This document shows positions 23,062 through 34,844 of a stretch of 64,000 nucleotides of DNA, piece after piece. The translations under genes and the position numbers were made by a program. The notes under the pieces are model-generated. The model was not told the origin of the DNA. It ran no database searches and saw only the letters and a list, made by a program, of their open reading frames with translations. Position 1 is the first letter of the stretch, and every line of letters begins with the position of its first letter. This DNA is from Bathymodiolus brooksi (lineage: Eukaryota > Mollusca > Bivalvia > Mytilida > Modiolidae), in contig OY804579.1 of NCBI GenBank assembly GCA_963680875.1, positions 19,949,804 to 20,013,803 on the forward strand. Reading direction: 5' to 3'.

Positions 23062-23550
23062 ACATAAGACTCTATTTTACCGTTTTTCTATTGGCCAGAA
23101 GCAATACACGTGACATTCCATTTTCTAACATATTGATTAGCAAAAAACAATTTCTGTGCAATAAAAAAGCATATTGCACTCTCGTGCAAAATCAATGAAT
23201 GAAATTACGTGGCACGAGAGTGCAATATGGTTTTTTATTGCACAGAAATTGCTTTTTGCTAATCAATGTTAGAAAATTTCATAAAATTTTTCTAAAGTGC
23301 AAAATTTTCCAAAAATTTCAAAATGATAAAAAAAAAAAAATTTAATTTCATAAATTAAAAAAAGTAAAAATTTTCCAAAAATTTCAAAATGAAAAAAAAA
23401 AAAAAAAAAATTAAATTCATAAATTAAAAAAAGTCAAAATTTTCATAAAATTTCAAAAATTTCATAAGATTTCAAAATTTTCAAAAAGTTTAAAACAAAT
23501 GATAAAATTTTCAAAAATTACAAAGTTATAGTAAAATAGAGCCTTATGTA
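23062..23550. mobile_element. Element with cataagactctattttac TIRs carrying a 65-bp-arm palindrome
   Basis: Termini acataagactctattttac and gtaaaatagagccttatgt are inverted copies. Inside, arms at 23121-23187 and 23212-23276 (attgattagcaaaaaacaat and the inverse) form a long stem with a 24-base loop. A CCAAT/E-box-like attggcc...cacgtgac stands before the left arm. The rest, 23278-23520, is a low-complexity series of aaaatttcaaaatg-type motifs. Confidence 0.65.
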
Positions 23551-23554
23551 ATAA

Positions 23555-23700
23555 AACAATTGCTACACTTGAGCTTGATCAATATGAGGTTTTATGGAGC
23601 AGAGTACAACAATATTGAACTCGGTTTCGCCTCGTTCATTATTGTTGTGCTCTGCTCCATAAAACCTCATATTGATCTCGTTCAAGTGCAGTAATTGTAT
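23555..23700. repeat. Long palindrome 2 (arms about 65 bp)
   Basis: The left arm includes gatcaatatgaggttttatg and gagcagag; the right arm has the inverse, gctctgctccataaaacctc. The loop is ctcggtttcgcctc. Arm sequence is unrelated to the neighbouring palindromes. Confidence 0.85.
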
Positions 23701-23729
23701 ATTATTAGCACCAGTGCAATATTATACAA

Positions 23730-23862
23730 TTGATGACTTTCGAAGAGGTGAATACAAGGATTGATCAACCCATGGAACATGATATTCACAGAGGCACCGA
23801 GGTGAATATCATGTTCCATGGGTTGATCAATCCTTGTATTCACCGAAATTGAAAGTCATTAA
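23730..23862. repeat. Long palindrome 3 (arms about 60 bp)
   Basis: gtgaatacaaggattgatca then acccatggaacatgatattc on the left meets its near-perfect inverse on the right. The loop is agaggcaccgag. Only about 30 bases separate it from palindrome 2. Confidence 0.88.
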
Positions 23863-25065
23863 CTGTTTTATATATGACATTAAATCAAATTTGAATTAAC
23901 ACCAAACAGCGCCGACTTTGTTCCCCGGACACCCTTGTCTGCCCAACGTCTGCCATTATCAATTTAATTGTGTACTGAAAGTAATTAGTAAGAACGCATC
24001 TCATTAGTCGATGACAAAACTTAACCCGATGATGATTGCCTACTACTTTTAAGATAATTGGGAAACACCATTTCTATTTTAAAGTGTCTAGAGAAGGTGT
24101 GGAATATTATATTCACCTCTCATTACTTTTTGCGTGTTGAATATAACATTTTATCACAGAACATTACTAGGGACGTGAGCCAATCAGAAAAGACATGATC
24201 TGAAGTCATATAATAATTCCATTTATTAGCACTAGTACAATACCCTTCAAATCCTGATGTCATAGAAAGGGTGTTTTAAGTTCTACTTTTAGGTTTATTG
24301 CAAGCTTGTGCAATACAATATTCACCAATATTTGTGCAATAAACCTTATAAGATATATATATATAGTTCCAATTTTTGAATCTACATGTATATATCAGTT
24401 CCCATTTCTTTACATGTTAATAAATAAAGAAATATATCACCTTTCTTTAAAAATACCTTAACTAAGTAGCTTGATTTATTATTAGAATATTCCATGGGAA
24501 ATTCTGATGACTAGAATTTCAAAATTCTTAACAAAATGTGAAAAATTGCATTTACCCTAATAAAAAATATTTAAATCAAATATATTTTTCTTATACACCA
24601 TAAAATAAATATGATGTGGCATCAATCTATATCATAAACAAAATCCTTTCTTTCCTACATAAATGTCTAATAGTAAATGCTTCTAATTTTACACCTTGAT
24701 GCACTAAGTACTTGTAAATACTGCAGAGAAACATAATTAATTTGTTTAATGGAACCTGTATACATCACATGAAACATCATTCAAGAATATGGAACATGTT
24801 TTCAACTACATCAAGGAATAACAAGGGGCCATGCTGGGATTGTAGAATTTCAGCATGTTTGTACTTACATTGTCAATGACCTGAAACTAAAACAAGGTCA
24901 AATACACATCAAAGTACTGATAATACTGATTGATTACTGCATCTTGTAGGTGCATCTGTTGATAAGTAAAAGTAATACAGATTTGATAGATTATGTAGAA
25001 TATAATTCTCTTATCAAATCAAACTATAAGTATGACTCATACATACGATTTATATACCACTCTAG
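23863..25065. other. AT-rich DNA with a decayed palindrome and CCAAT motif
   Basis: At 24095-24155 aatattatattcac and gtgttgaatataacatt form a weaker inverted pair. gagccaatcag at 24178 resembles the CCAAT motif beside other palindromes. 24400-25065 shows nothing recognisable. Confidence 0.45.
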
Positions 25066-25173
25066 AAATATTTATACCACGGTTTTCTGAGTTAAACGGT
25101 TAAACAATCGAACGTGAAGCGTGAGATAATCAGATTGCTTAACTGTTTAACACGGAAAACTTTTGTATAAATG
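25066..25173. repeat. Palindrome 4 (arms about 40 bp)
   Basis: The left arm ataccacggttttctgagtt then aaacggttaaacaatc matches the inverse of gattgcttaactgtttaaca then cggaaaacttttgtat with a few mismatches. The loop is gaacgtgaagcgtgagataatc. Confidence 0.75.
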
Positions 25174-25394
25174 ATTTGTAACATGAAGCCATGCAATATC
25201 ACATCTAGGTTGTTGATTATTGCACGGCTCTCTAAGAGTAATGAAACTACAGCCCAGATTTAAAGTGTGCAATATCACGTATCTGTGTGTATTATTTCAT
25301 AGTTCTTAGCTGTTACATACATTCTGGTATGTAAACAATCAAAAGATCAAAGGAAAAGAATGCATTCATATGTTACAATGATAAATAGAACAAG

Positions 25395-25545
25395 GCATTT
25401 ATTTGTTACTGCTATGAAAATTCAAATCTTGATCAGTAAAGAATACAAGTGGTCAGTCGCGATTTCAACTTTCATAGCAATAATTACTTTAAAGGGATTA
25501 TTAAAAAGAAAAGAATTTGTAGCAAGTCTAAATATAGTGTTTCAG
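25395..25545. mobile_element. Fold-back MITE family F1, copy 2, left arm truncated
   Basis: It has gctatgaaaattcaaatctt, acaagtggtcagtc and tttcatagcaataatt plus aaagggattatta and gtagcaagtct. The outer part of the left arm is gone. The 96-codon frame starting at 25360 crosses it and is not considered a gene. Confidence 0.7.
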
Positions 25546-26231
25546 CTAGACTTTGAAATCTTCAGGACAATTGCCAGTTTTATCAAAATTTCTTCAGGAC
25601 ATTTTATAATAATTAAACAAATATTTATGAAGTTCTTCAGGACAATATGAGAAATAGGTGGGCAAATGTCCTGAGACCAGTGCCTAACTGAATCACTGAA
25701 ATAGAACATTAAAGATGGTAAAATCAATTTTTTTTCAAAAAGTCTCAATTCACATATTGTATTCTTCAATCTTTTTAACCAAAGGAATAGTTCATGTAAT
25801 TAGCCACATTGTTCATTTGACAAATGCTTTGATCAGCTAATGGTATTTACTATAACATGATGCTGAGTAGGGGAAACAAATCATAAACTAAATGTACTTC
25901 ATCATTGAAGACCAGCTGATAAGCCAAATAATAAATGACAGTGAATTATTAAAAAAAAACCACACATTGTTAAAACAAGCAAGTGAAATAAATCATAGGA
26001 AAAATCAATTTCAAAGACAGGATGTCAACAAAATTGATACAACATACTGTACAAAAAAAATATCATGTAATTATAAATAATGATGAAAACTAGCATGCAA
26101 ATCCGTAGCCAATACAATTATAGCCAATACAATTATGGAGATTAAAATCAACAATAAACATGGCATTTCTTCATACACTGTACAATATTTACACTACAAT
26201 AACAACTATATAATCATTGTGAATGCTTTTA
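25546..26231. other. AT-rich DNA with short cttcaggacaat repeats
   Basis: cttcaggacaattg, cttcaggacatttt and cttcaggacaatat occur at 25560-25645, spaced about 30-45 bp apart. No gene is supported. Confidence 0.45.
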
Positions 26232-26412
26232 TATAGTCAAACCTGTCTTATGTGACCTTCCAAGGGAACAGGGAAATATGGTACCATAAGACAGGTGGTT
26301 GCTTAATACAGGTTTAATTGATATGAAATGCACTGTGAAGGGAAATAAAATTTAAGGTTACATAATAAAAGTTATTTCTTAATAGAGTTGGTCATTAAAG
26401 CAGGTTTGTACA
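26232..26412. mobile_element. Small MITE with agtcaaacctgtctta terminus
   Basis: It begins tagtcaaacctgtcttatgt and the phrases accataagacaggtgg and taaagcaggtttgta mirror it. The same type of terminus occurs at 29.3, 48.1 and 51.2 kb. Flanking TA and CAGTCAAAC-type ends suggest a pogo/Tc1-mariner mobiliser (inference). Confidence 0.55.
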
Positions 26413-27449
26413 GACATGCCACTGAAATGGGCCGACTTTTTCAGTTCTCAAATATATGATTGGTTTGTAAATTTTCCATTTACTTATATCTATGAGTATG
26501 CATTGATCATGAAGCTATAATATATCAAAGCCAAAGGGTCATATATTTACAAATGCCCAGCTTCATTATTACTAAGACAAATTCTTCAATAATGGACAAG
26601 GATAGTTCCTGTTGTACCATAAATCTAAATCATTAAAGATGTAAAATTGATGACTGTCTGAGCTGTTATGGTTATTGTGTATAATTAATTACTGTATTTG
26701 TTTTAATCTAATAAATGAATGGGTAACCAATAGCGACAATGGGTATGGTTTTCGAATTGTGAATATATGAATGGGAAGGGGTGTGTGGTTTAAAACCCCA
26801 GCTGCATCCATGTATCCAATTCTAATTATCTCAACCCATATGTTAGTTACCCATGCTAGATAAAAATTTATTTCAAAGTAGTATGTTCCTACAGGTTCTG
26901 TATCGGGAAAGTCATCAATAATTTTCCTTATTGTATAATTATATATATAAGCAATTTGTATATTTTCTCAGTCAAACTCTATAAATTTTCAAGAACAACA
27001 ATTATGTTTAACCCTATTTTTAGAGCTTCTCTCTTTAGACTTGAAGAAAATATACCTCTAAAACTAGCAGAATGAGAGGATCACTGCGACCTATATAAAT
27101 TGCTATGTTACAAAATTCAAATTTGTACTATGTGACCATCAATAAAGAACTGTGAAGATGGATCACATTTGGTCTCTTCATGCAGAATCATTCAAACTGC
27201 TATGTATTATAAAATAAAGGGAATTAACATTAAGCTCACAAAAGATCATTTTGTTGAATATGGGTGGTTGGTAAATTTAGCAGGCTTGACTGCATGTGAA
27301 ACCATTAGCCTACATCATGCCAAGTCTTGTTTATTTTTCTTCAAATTAAGAAAAGGTTTACTTGCAGCCATGATAGACAGTACCTCACAGCCTAGGCTTT
27401 CAAAACTGGGTAGTCAAACCTAAAATGTTTGTTTGTCTATGAATACACT
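26413..27449. other. AT-rich DNA, no gene supported
   Basis: An 84-codon plus frame (27169-27423) has no splice context or recognisable motif. Nothing else was seen. Confidence 0.45.
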
Positions 27450-27690
27450 TCCTACAAGTCTCTTTCTTATTAACAAATTTTAAAAAATCCCTTTAAAATT
27501 TGCTGCTTTGAAAGTTCAAATCCTGACTGACCACTTGTATATTTACTAACAACATTTATTTACTGATTACATGTGGAGAAACAAATGGTCCGTCATTATT
27601 TCAACTTTCACAGCAACAATTTACTTAAGTTAAGGGATTATTATATAATAAGAAAGGGGGGACCTGTAGCAAGTCTATAGACTTTGATGT
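27450..27690. mobile_element. Fold-back MITE family F1, copy 3
   Basis: The left side reads tacaagtctctttcttatta, ccctttaaaatttgctgctt and tgactgaccacttgtat; the right side is the inverse, ending aagggattattatataataa and tgtagcaagtct. Both ends are present, with a middle of about 60 bases. Confidence 0.8.
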
Positions 27691-28689
27691 TATTAATAAT
27701 AAAAACTTTCAATTCTAACATCAATTTAATACTAGTCCATACAGATTTGACTACAATGAACTAAATATGGATATCTAATTGAGCACCAATAACAACATGG
27801 TTTCCTTAAGGTAGAGTAAATAGATTTATTTCTACATTAAATATGACCAACGCCTCATTACTTCATGTACATGTAGAATCAATAGCCAGTTAATGTTGGA
27901 CACTACAACCTACATTTACAGTACCTATACAATTACCATTACCTATTGATTCATAATCTATATTTCATGCAGATATATAAAAAAAATATTTCCTCTATCA
28001 ATGGATGAAATTATAGAAGCTCTTTACTCAAAATGAGCAAATAATGAAATATTGATGAAAAAAATCTCTCCAGAAAAACTTCCTATTCCAGTATAGCATC
28101 TAATATTGTGTAAGATAAAGCAAAAAACTGTCAAAACTTAAATCTTTTTCCCTCGCATTCAATCTTTTTACCTTTTGTAAGGTATTGTAATTAATTATAT
28201 TGATCACCAAAACTGGCCTAGTATTGATAGAAAATAGCTTCTAATTTGGATGTGCAGAAACTCTTAAACAAAACATTGGCAGTTTTATTGATGTAGGAAA
28301 CCGGAGTACCCAGAGAAAATCACAACATGTTCATACAAGAGATAAAAAATACATACATTCATTTATCTTTAAAAAATTCTGAATTGTTAAAAAGTTTATT
28401 GATAAAGTATCATGTGAAGTAAAAACCATACAATCTGCATCTAAAATGTAAATTATAGACTAGCAGTAGATACTATGGTTGTAAAAATAATTTACATAAT
28501 CGAAACCACAGGACATTAACTTTGAAAGGGAAAATCTAATCTACTGAAAACTATCTAACTGCTTTTTATGATCATCTCTAGCATATTGAAAGCTTATGCA
28601 TGTTCTTTTTTTATATGTACATACATAATCAATTTTATACAAATTTAACAAATCATGCAATATTTAGCAAAATGTAGATGTGCTTCAAG
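27691..28689. other. AT-rich DNA with one SINE scrap
   Basis: gaaaccggagtacccagaga at about 28298-28318 is a scrap of the SINE S1 core, minus orientation. The rest shows nothing recognisable. Confidence 0.5.
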
Positions 28690-28905
28690 TCTATTTCTTA
28701 TTAATAATTCCTTAAAATCAATTGTTACTATATATGAAAGTTGAAATCTTGACTGACCACATTTACTACCTTATATATCCATAAATAAACAGTAAATAAA
28801 TGTTGTTAGTAAATATAAGAGGCGAGTCAAAATTTGAACTTTTCAAAACCACAAACTTTCTAAAGGGATTATTAATTAATAAGAAAGAGACTTGTAGCAT
28901 GTCTA
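28690..28905. mobile_element. Fold-back MITE family F1, copy 4
   Basis: The left arm has tcaagtctatttcttattaa and atatgaaagttgaaatcttg; the right arm has aaaatttgaacttttcaaaa, aaagggattattaatt and gtagcatgtctaaa. The first 35 codons of a 190-codon plus-strand frame lie inside this copy. Confidence 0.8.
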
Positions 28906-28916
28906 AAATGTATAGA

Positions 28917-29228
28917 AAGAAATCCAGAACTGTCCCTCATAAAAGTCAAATTCTGAAGAAATCCAGAACTGTCCCTCATAAAAGTCAAATTCTGAAGAAA
29001 TCCAGAACTGTCCCTCATAAAAGTCAAATTCTGAAGAAATCCAGAACTGTCCCTCATAAAAGTCAAATTCTGAAGAAATCCAGAACTGTCCCTCATAAAA
29101 GTCAAATTCTGAAGAAATCCAGAACTGTCCCTCATAAAAGTCAAATTCTGAAGAAATCCAGAACTGTCCCTCATAAAAGTCAAATTCTGAAGAAATCCAG
29201 AACTGTCCCTCATAAAAGTCAAATTCTG
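28917..29228. repeat. 39-bp tandem repeat, eight identical units, open on both strands
   Basis: The unit is aagaaatccagaactgtccc followed by tcataaaagtcaaattctg. It is 13 codons long, so it stays open in several frames: plus strand KKSRTVPHKSQIL, minus strand FMRDSSGFLQNLT. The plus-strand frame (28800-29372) starts inside a MITE and ends in another MITE, so I read it as a chance frame. The absence of differences between units points to very recent expansion. Confidence 0.9.
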
Positions 29229-29287
29229 AAAACTATAACTACCATCTCATATAACCAAACCCAAGTTAGTAATTCATTCTACATACA

Positions 29288-29528
29288 GTCAAACCTGTAT
29301 ACAAAGACCACCCAAGGAAACCTGAAAATGTGGCCTTCCTGTATGAACAATTGCCCTTTATATACAGGTTAAAATTATATTCTGTATTCATTAATGGGAA
29401 AATGAGACTGCCCTTCATAGACATTGATTTGTTATATAGAGGTGCCCTTTATCTCAGTTTAAGGTAGACATTGATTTGTTATATAGAGGTGCCCTTTATC
29501 TCAGTTTAAGGCTGGTTTGACTGTATAC
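29288..29528. mobile_element. MITE with TA-CAGTCAAACCTGT termini
   Basis: The left end tacagtcaaacctgtataca and right end ctggtttgactgtata are inverted copies flanked by TA. Inside, a 47-bp stretch (agacattgatttgttatata then gaggtgccctttatctcagt) is duplicated in tandem at 29419 and 29466. The 48.07-kb copy has only one such stretch, so the duplication arose after insertion or in a subfamily. Confidence 0.8.
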
Positions 29529-29774
29529 TTATAAAATATTTATTACACTTGAAGTAATAATTATTTAAATTCTCACATTTAAGATTTATTCATCATTATA
29601 ATATTATATACAAAAATGTATGTACATTCCTGAACAAATATTTACTAATCAATACACATCATAAACAACAATAATTCACAATGGCAAACAACATGCTGTT
29701 ACAAGTGCAGGAACAAAGGCATTCCAAACTACATACTGTTGATAGAGCTATAACATTATCATATTAATGGAAAA

Positions 29775-29975
29775 AAAGGGAGGGGGGTCATAACAAATCT
29801 CATGGTATACAAGATTCTCCCATCATAGATTGCAAGTGTTTGGGGGGAGGGGGTCATAACAAATCTAATGGAATACGAGATTCCCCCATCATAGATTGTA
29901 AGTGATTCATATTATAGAAAAGCGGAGATCATAACAAAACAAATCTCATGGTAAACAAGATTATCATGTTCCACC
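29775..29975. repeat. Degenerate tandem repeat, about three units of 70-85 bp
   Basis: gtcataacaaatctcatggt, gtcataacaaatctaatgga and atcataacaaaacaaatctc begin three related units. Each continues with an acaagatt phrase, and the first two with cccatcatagattg. G runs precede units one and two. Confidence 0.75.
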
Positions 29976-31318
29976 CCCCACCCATTGTTATTGATAACCT
30001 ATTTTCTGTAGGTACCAGACAGAGGAAATTTATATTGACCATGACCACCTGACTGCAAGTTTTACTTGGGGTCAGTAAAAACAGGAATCTTTATTTGATA
30101 AAAAGCCTCCTTTTTACCTAATCTCTCCTGCATGCTAAATTACACATGGCTGATCATCAAAGAGAAGATATGAAAATAACACAGCATATACTGAAATAGC
30201 ATTTGGATTGCTGTTCTTCATTCTATATTTACTGTTAATAGTTGAACACAACATCATCAATTACATCCCCGTTACATATCATCAAATCAACTTGGAAAGA
30301 ACGCTCGTCAACTTTTATTCCCATATTTCATATTGTACTATAGCTTAGCAACAAAACTGTCCTTTCTTCAATCAAAAACCAAGTTCATTCATATTATTAT
30401 TTGTTTTAAAAGTATATTTGAAATAAATTTGAATAAAAATATCACCAAAGCAGACAATTTCATTAAATAAGTAAAGGTTTTTTCAAATGAATTTGAAGTA
30501 ACATTCTGTTTCAAAAAAGGGGGTAGCAAAAATCTTAAGAAGGAATCCTATATGACGTCCCCACACTCTTAATCTTAAACTACATCATGTAGAAAAATTG
30601 ACCTCCTGTAGTTACATCCTAATTATTAATTTAAAAAAATCTGCCTCAAATTAATTAGATTGGAAAGTCATCAGTATTTAATTAATGACAATAATTGAAT
30701 TTTTAATTGAATAGTGAAAAAGGTTATGGCACATTAAAGTACATTGTACATGAAGTATAATGATGTAGTCTAGCTCATGGCCAGGATTCCCACCAAAAAA
30801 TGCATACAGAGATTTTTGGCAGTTATTTAGATCATGCAGAGATGAATGAAGATGTTTGTAATTAAGAAGAAATTAGTCTAGCGATGACAGTTGTCCATGC
30901 ATCCTTGTGGGATTGAACATCATGCATTCAGAATTAACATAAAATATGCTTTTTGTCTCATATTAATCTTGCCTATTTATAATCTTTCTGGTTCATCAAC
31001 AATTAAATCTACATGCGAAAACCAAAATTTATTTGCCCCATTTGATGGTAAAATTTTCTAATTTAAAAAAAAAGAACATTTAATGAGAGGCGAGAGATTT
31101 GTAATTAAAGAGAGAAAGAAAGGTTGTATACAATGTATATTATGTATAAAAATGTCTGATATACCAATATATGCTTCTACTACTTTAACCTAATGATAGA
31201 GGTATTATAGAGTACCTCCATGAACCAATGTACCCATGTGAAACTTTTAGAATTTAATGTTATGGCCCATCAACATTAAAAAGCTGGGATCAGTTTGCTA
31301 GCTTTACCTGTAGTTTGC
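29976..31318. other. AT-rich intronic DNA, nothing recognised
   Basis: No element or exon was identified; only short chance frames are present. Confidence 0.5.
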
Positions 31319-31322
31319 TTAC

Positions 31323-32308
31323 CTGATTTCACGAGACGATCGTTTAGACATATCCAATAAAACATTTTCACAACTAACAGTACTGGTACGACTATCCTGT
31401 CGTCTGAATACTTTGTTGTCCTCCTCTTTGTCCGGTGATGTCGGGGCAGTGTCACATTTCACTTTACTCTGTGTGTCTAATGCGGAAAAATCAAATTTAA
31501 AAGAAAAAGTTTCAGAGTCATAGCTTATGTAACTGTTTGTTTTACTTTTATCATGTAATTTAGTTGTACTTCCGAGGAAATCTACAGAATCAAAAGTTGC
31601 TAGCGGTGCACGAATGCTAAGTTCATCAAACATAAATAAATCTGAGGCGTCGCTATGACATCGATCCAAACTACTATCAAAAGAACTTGTCCAATCTAAA
31701 CTGTCCGTAGACTTCCATGACAGTCGAAATTTCTTATCTGACTTAAAGCCTTTTTTCTTTAAACTTGGTTTTAAATGAATTAAATCAGAATTTCTTTTAG
31801 ACCTTGTAAACTCACCATATGTAAAAGAAGACCTATTTTGGCGACCACATGTACAATGAGATTCATCTTTCTCCTCTTTATTAAGCTTAAGTTCAAGAGT
31901 CTTTTTGTCTGAATGACTAGCATTCGGAGGTTGACTAGAGGAAGCTTCTTGAGGTCCATCGACAATGTCATTTGGAGAAAGACTCTCTATCCCACTGTCC
32001 GAAGTGGCGACACCTATTTCCTGTTTAAGCTCTTTATATTCTGTGTCAATGAGTGGGATATTATCTATTTCATATTCAGTAATGTCTTTTTCATTTTCTT
32101 CCTTTATCGTTGTCACATGACCATCACATGATTTATTGTCATGGTTATAGTTATTGTCAACATTTTGTGAAAGTCTGTCATCCTCATGTGGTTTGACAGG
32201 AGTGTATTCTATTTTTATATCCAGACCATTGTTTTGTTTTTTATGTGGTGACTTGTGTTTTGGCGAGAGCGAAGCTTCTTGACTTGTTCTGGAATAACAT
32301 GCACCCAT
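31323..32308 (-). CDS. First coding exon of an N-myristoylation-type, Ser/Asp-rich protein of unknown family (residues 1-328)
   Basis: This is the strongest coding call in the window. On the minus strand, 328 codons run from ATG 32308 without a stop, far longer than anything nearby outside repeats, and end at an excellent donor ATCAG|GTAAGC; a TAA read within the donor is intronic. The start MGACYS fits the N-myristoylation pattern with a palmitoylatable Cys4, suggesting membrane anchoring (inference). The protein is low-complexity: Lys/Asn/Asp/Glu-rich at 15-100, Ser-rich at 195-260, with no enzyme domain visible. Residues 104-109 are DSGIES, which matches the DSGxxS phosphodegron read by beta-TrCP. 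A CTC pair is at 152-154. TAPTSP at 287-292 is a proline-directed phosphosite type. Upstream, ttttatag at about 32,336 may be an acceptor, with ATG 28 bases inside that exon. The role is probably scaffold or regulator; no homologue is recognised. Confidence 0.8.
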
Positions 32309-33884
32309 CTGTTCTTGCCTCTACATTTGATTCTCTATAAAATAAATTAAATGCTCAACAATTAAAAAATTTACAATGCAATGCAGAGATTATTTCACAA
32401 ACTTATCAATTACCAAATAAAGTTAATAAATTATCCTTAAGATTCCTCACTTCTCCCTAATTTGTCCAAGAGGGAGAAGTTACCTCTCCAAACATTCAAA
32501 GATAGATTATGCCCCAAGACAAGTTATACTTTAATTTCTAATTTTTTGTCAATGTATAATTAAAACTAAAGAAAATTTTAAAACAATTTGAAAAAATTCC
32601 CCAGTTGAAAACAACAAAATATTTCAATACTTACAAATAAATATTTTGAAACGTTTCACTTTTGACGATATACAATTAAAATTATTTTTTCTTCTTCAAG
32701 CAATATATTAATTTTTCAAAATACTTACAAGTAAAATTCCTTAAAAATCGTTTAAAACTAAATAAATTCCTTGTAATCTACACATGTACTATAAGCCTAT
32801 GACTGCTCATTGACCAAACTGACTTGCTGATTACACTTACATGTTATATCTACCCGGTAGAAGTCAATTAGCAGATTAGACAGCTGTTAATATTATCTGA
32901 AGGTTTCTGAAACAGACATTTCAATCTTTGATTATTTGTTTTATCTGATACTGCTCCATCACTCGGAGAACATATTAATACTGTTCATTGTGGTGTGAAT
33001 TTTTCAATCATTCAAATTACAAATATTTAATTTATGTATTTTTAGGGAGAATTTGTAATTTCAAAACCTTAAAGTTGTATAATATATTATTAGTTTTATG
33101 ATTAAGTAACTGCTGTTTTTTTTGGAAATAATTAGTAAATAACTTTTTTCCGAGAATGAATTGAACTGTCACTTCTTACCTTGAACAATGTATGATATAT
33201 AATCTTGACCCAATTCAATATTCTTACTTGAAAGCATACCTGATAATTACTGACAAACTGCCTTAGCCACCTACAGGTTACATGCTTCAAGATGACACGA
33301 TACAAAAATAACAAATCTACAGTCCAGAAAAAACATACCACCATGAAAATGTGCCAAAATATACAATCTAATTGATGACCGAGTGTTATAAACATTTACT
33401 ACTAAAGTACAAATACTTCATTTTAGCCTGTAGACACTTAAAGGAAATCAAGAAAAAAACTTCATTTTTTTTTTTACACCTGATACAAACTTACCTTGCC
33501 ACCTACTACTAAATCAGCTGGACATAACAACCTACTTACCTGTATTATAATTACATTGATCTCCAGAAACTGCTGATATTGATATAAGATACAGATGTAT
33601 TGCTATCAAATAGCAGTGAGTCATTGACAGAGGAGAGAGAAACTTAAGACTATTTTTATATCAGTTTTTTGTATGTTAGCTCTTTATAAACTAATAACCT
33701 ATAAGATGTACCACACGTATTCTCAGTAGGGCTGTTAGTGTTAGTAAAACAGATGTTACTAACGTATTTACTGATTCATTGGATATTATATATATAATAA
33801 TTGTTTTAATGTGAAAATCATCTATTTTTACCATTTCTTTACTAGAGTGGAAAAGAAATAAGAAGTTACTGGTATGATGGCATT
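32309..33884. other. Probable 5' untranslated/promoter side of the minus-strand gene
   Basis: Minus-strand donor-like motifs CAG|GTAAGT (33,537), AAG|GTAAGT (about 33,493) and AAG|GTAAGA (about 33,179) could close 5' untranslated exons. No CpG-rich or TATA promoter is obvious. A small hairpin (cttctccct/agggagaag) lies at about 32,450-32,480. Open frames here are short and unconvincing. Confidence 0.35.
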
Positions 33885-34134
33885 TACAGAAAAGGATATT
33901 TAAAATATACATTTGTATAACACTTGATCATTGCTACAGAAAAGGATATTTAAAATATACATTTGTATAACACTTGATCATTGTTACAGAAAAGGATATT
34001 TAAAATATACATTTGTATAACACTTGATCATTGTTACAGAAAAGGATATTTAAAATATACATTTGTATAACACTTGATCATTGTTACAGAAAAGGATATT
34101 TAAAATATACATTTGTATAACACTTGATCATTGT
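33885..34134. repeat. 50-bp tandem repeat, five units
   Basis: Units beginning tacagaaaaggatatttaaa start at 33885, 33935, 33985, 34035 and 34085, and end with cttgatcattg. They differ by at most one base (c/t at the unit end). Confidence 0.95.
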
Positions 34135-34844
34135 TCTTACACAAAACATCATTAAAAAATTATTGTGATGTTTTCTTCTTCAAAAATGACATTTTTGCAT
34201 TATTATTAGCTGAAGCACAAGTCAGTTAGAGTGCTGACCATGAAATTTGAAAATGGGCTAATAATCAGTTAAAATTCTTGCAAGCTTGTGGCACAGGGGA
34301 GCTCCATGAGAATGAATGCAAGCAAAATAAAATTTGTTACATGTATGTGAAAATTGATTAAAATGACTGATTCTTAATATCTACCGGTAATTTTAGTAAT
34401 TTTGATAGAAACTTTATTTCCCATTGCAAAATTTTCTATTCAAGTGTTTACGGTAAAAAGGAATTAAAGATTTATAAAACAACATGCCTATATATATAAT
34501 TCTAAAAAGATCATAGATCCCGATAGATATATGCTATAATTATAAGTCATCTTTGATTATATCATCAGATATATCTAGATTTTAACACCTAAAATATCCT
34601 AGTACACCCTGAGGTAAAGCCCAAGGATGTACAGAGGTACTGATCATGAGGTTAAAATCTCTGTATTTACAGATGTAGACATAGATAACAAATGTATTCC
34701 TGTTCTTAGTCACTATCATAGGATAAAATCAGAAGCGAATAACAAAATTTAATAAGTATTACATTTTTTATCTTAGTGATTTTACAATAATTATATTTTC
34801 ATTGAAACAACAGTGTAGAAAAGTATGCCAATGTTTCCTGGGCA
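34135..34844. other. AT-rich DNA, nothing recognised
   Basis: No gene or repeat is supported in this stretch. Confidence 0.5.

Larger units (their letters stand above)
19562..31322 (-). other. Inferred 11.8-kb intron between the two coding exons
   Basis: It is bounded by donor CAG|GTAAGC (31322 downward) and acceptor ATTGCAG (19562). It holds at least a dozen mobile or palindromic elements listed separately. No further convincing minus-strand exon was seen inside, though short exons could be missed. Confidence 0.5.

Noticed and set aside
28800..29372. 190-codon plus-strand frame with eight 13-residue repeats
   Set aside because: It begins inside one MITE and ends inside another, has no splice or start context, and the opposite strand is equally open over the array.
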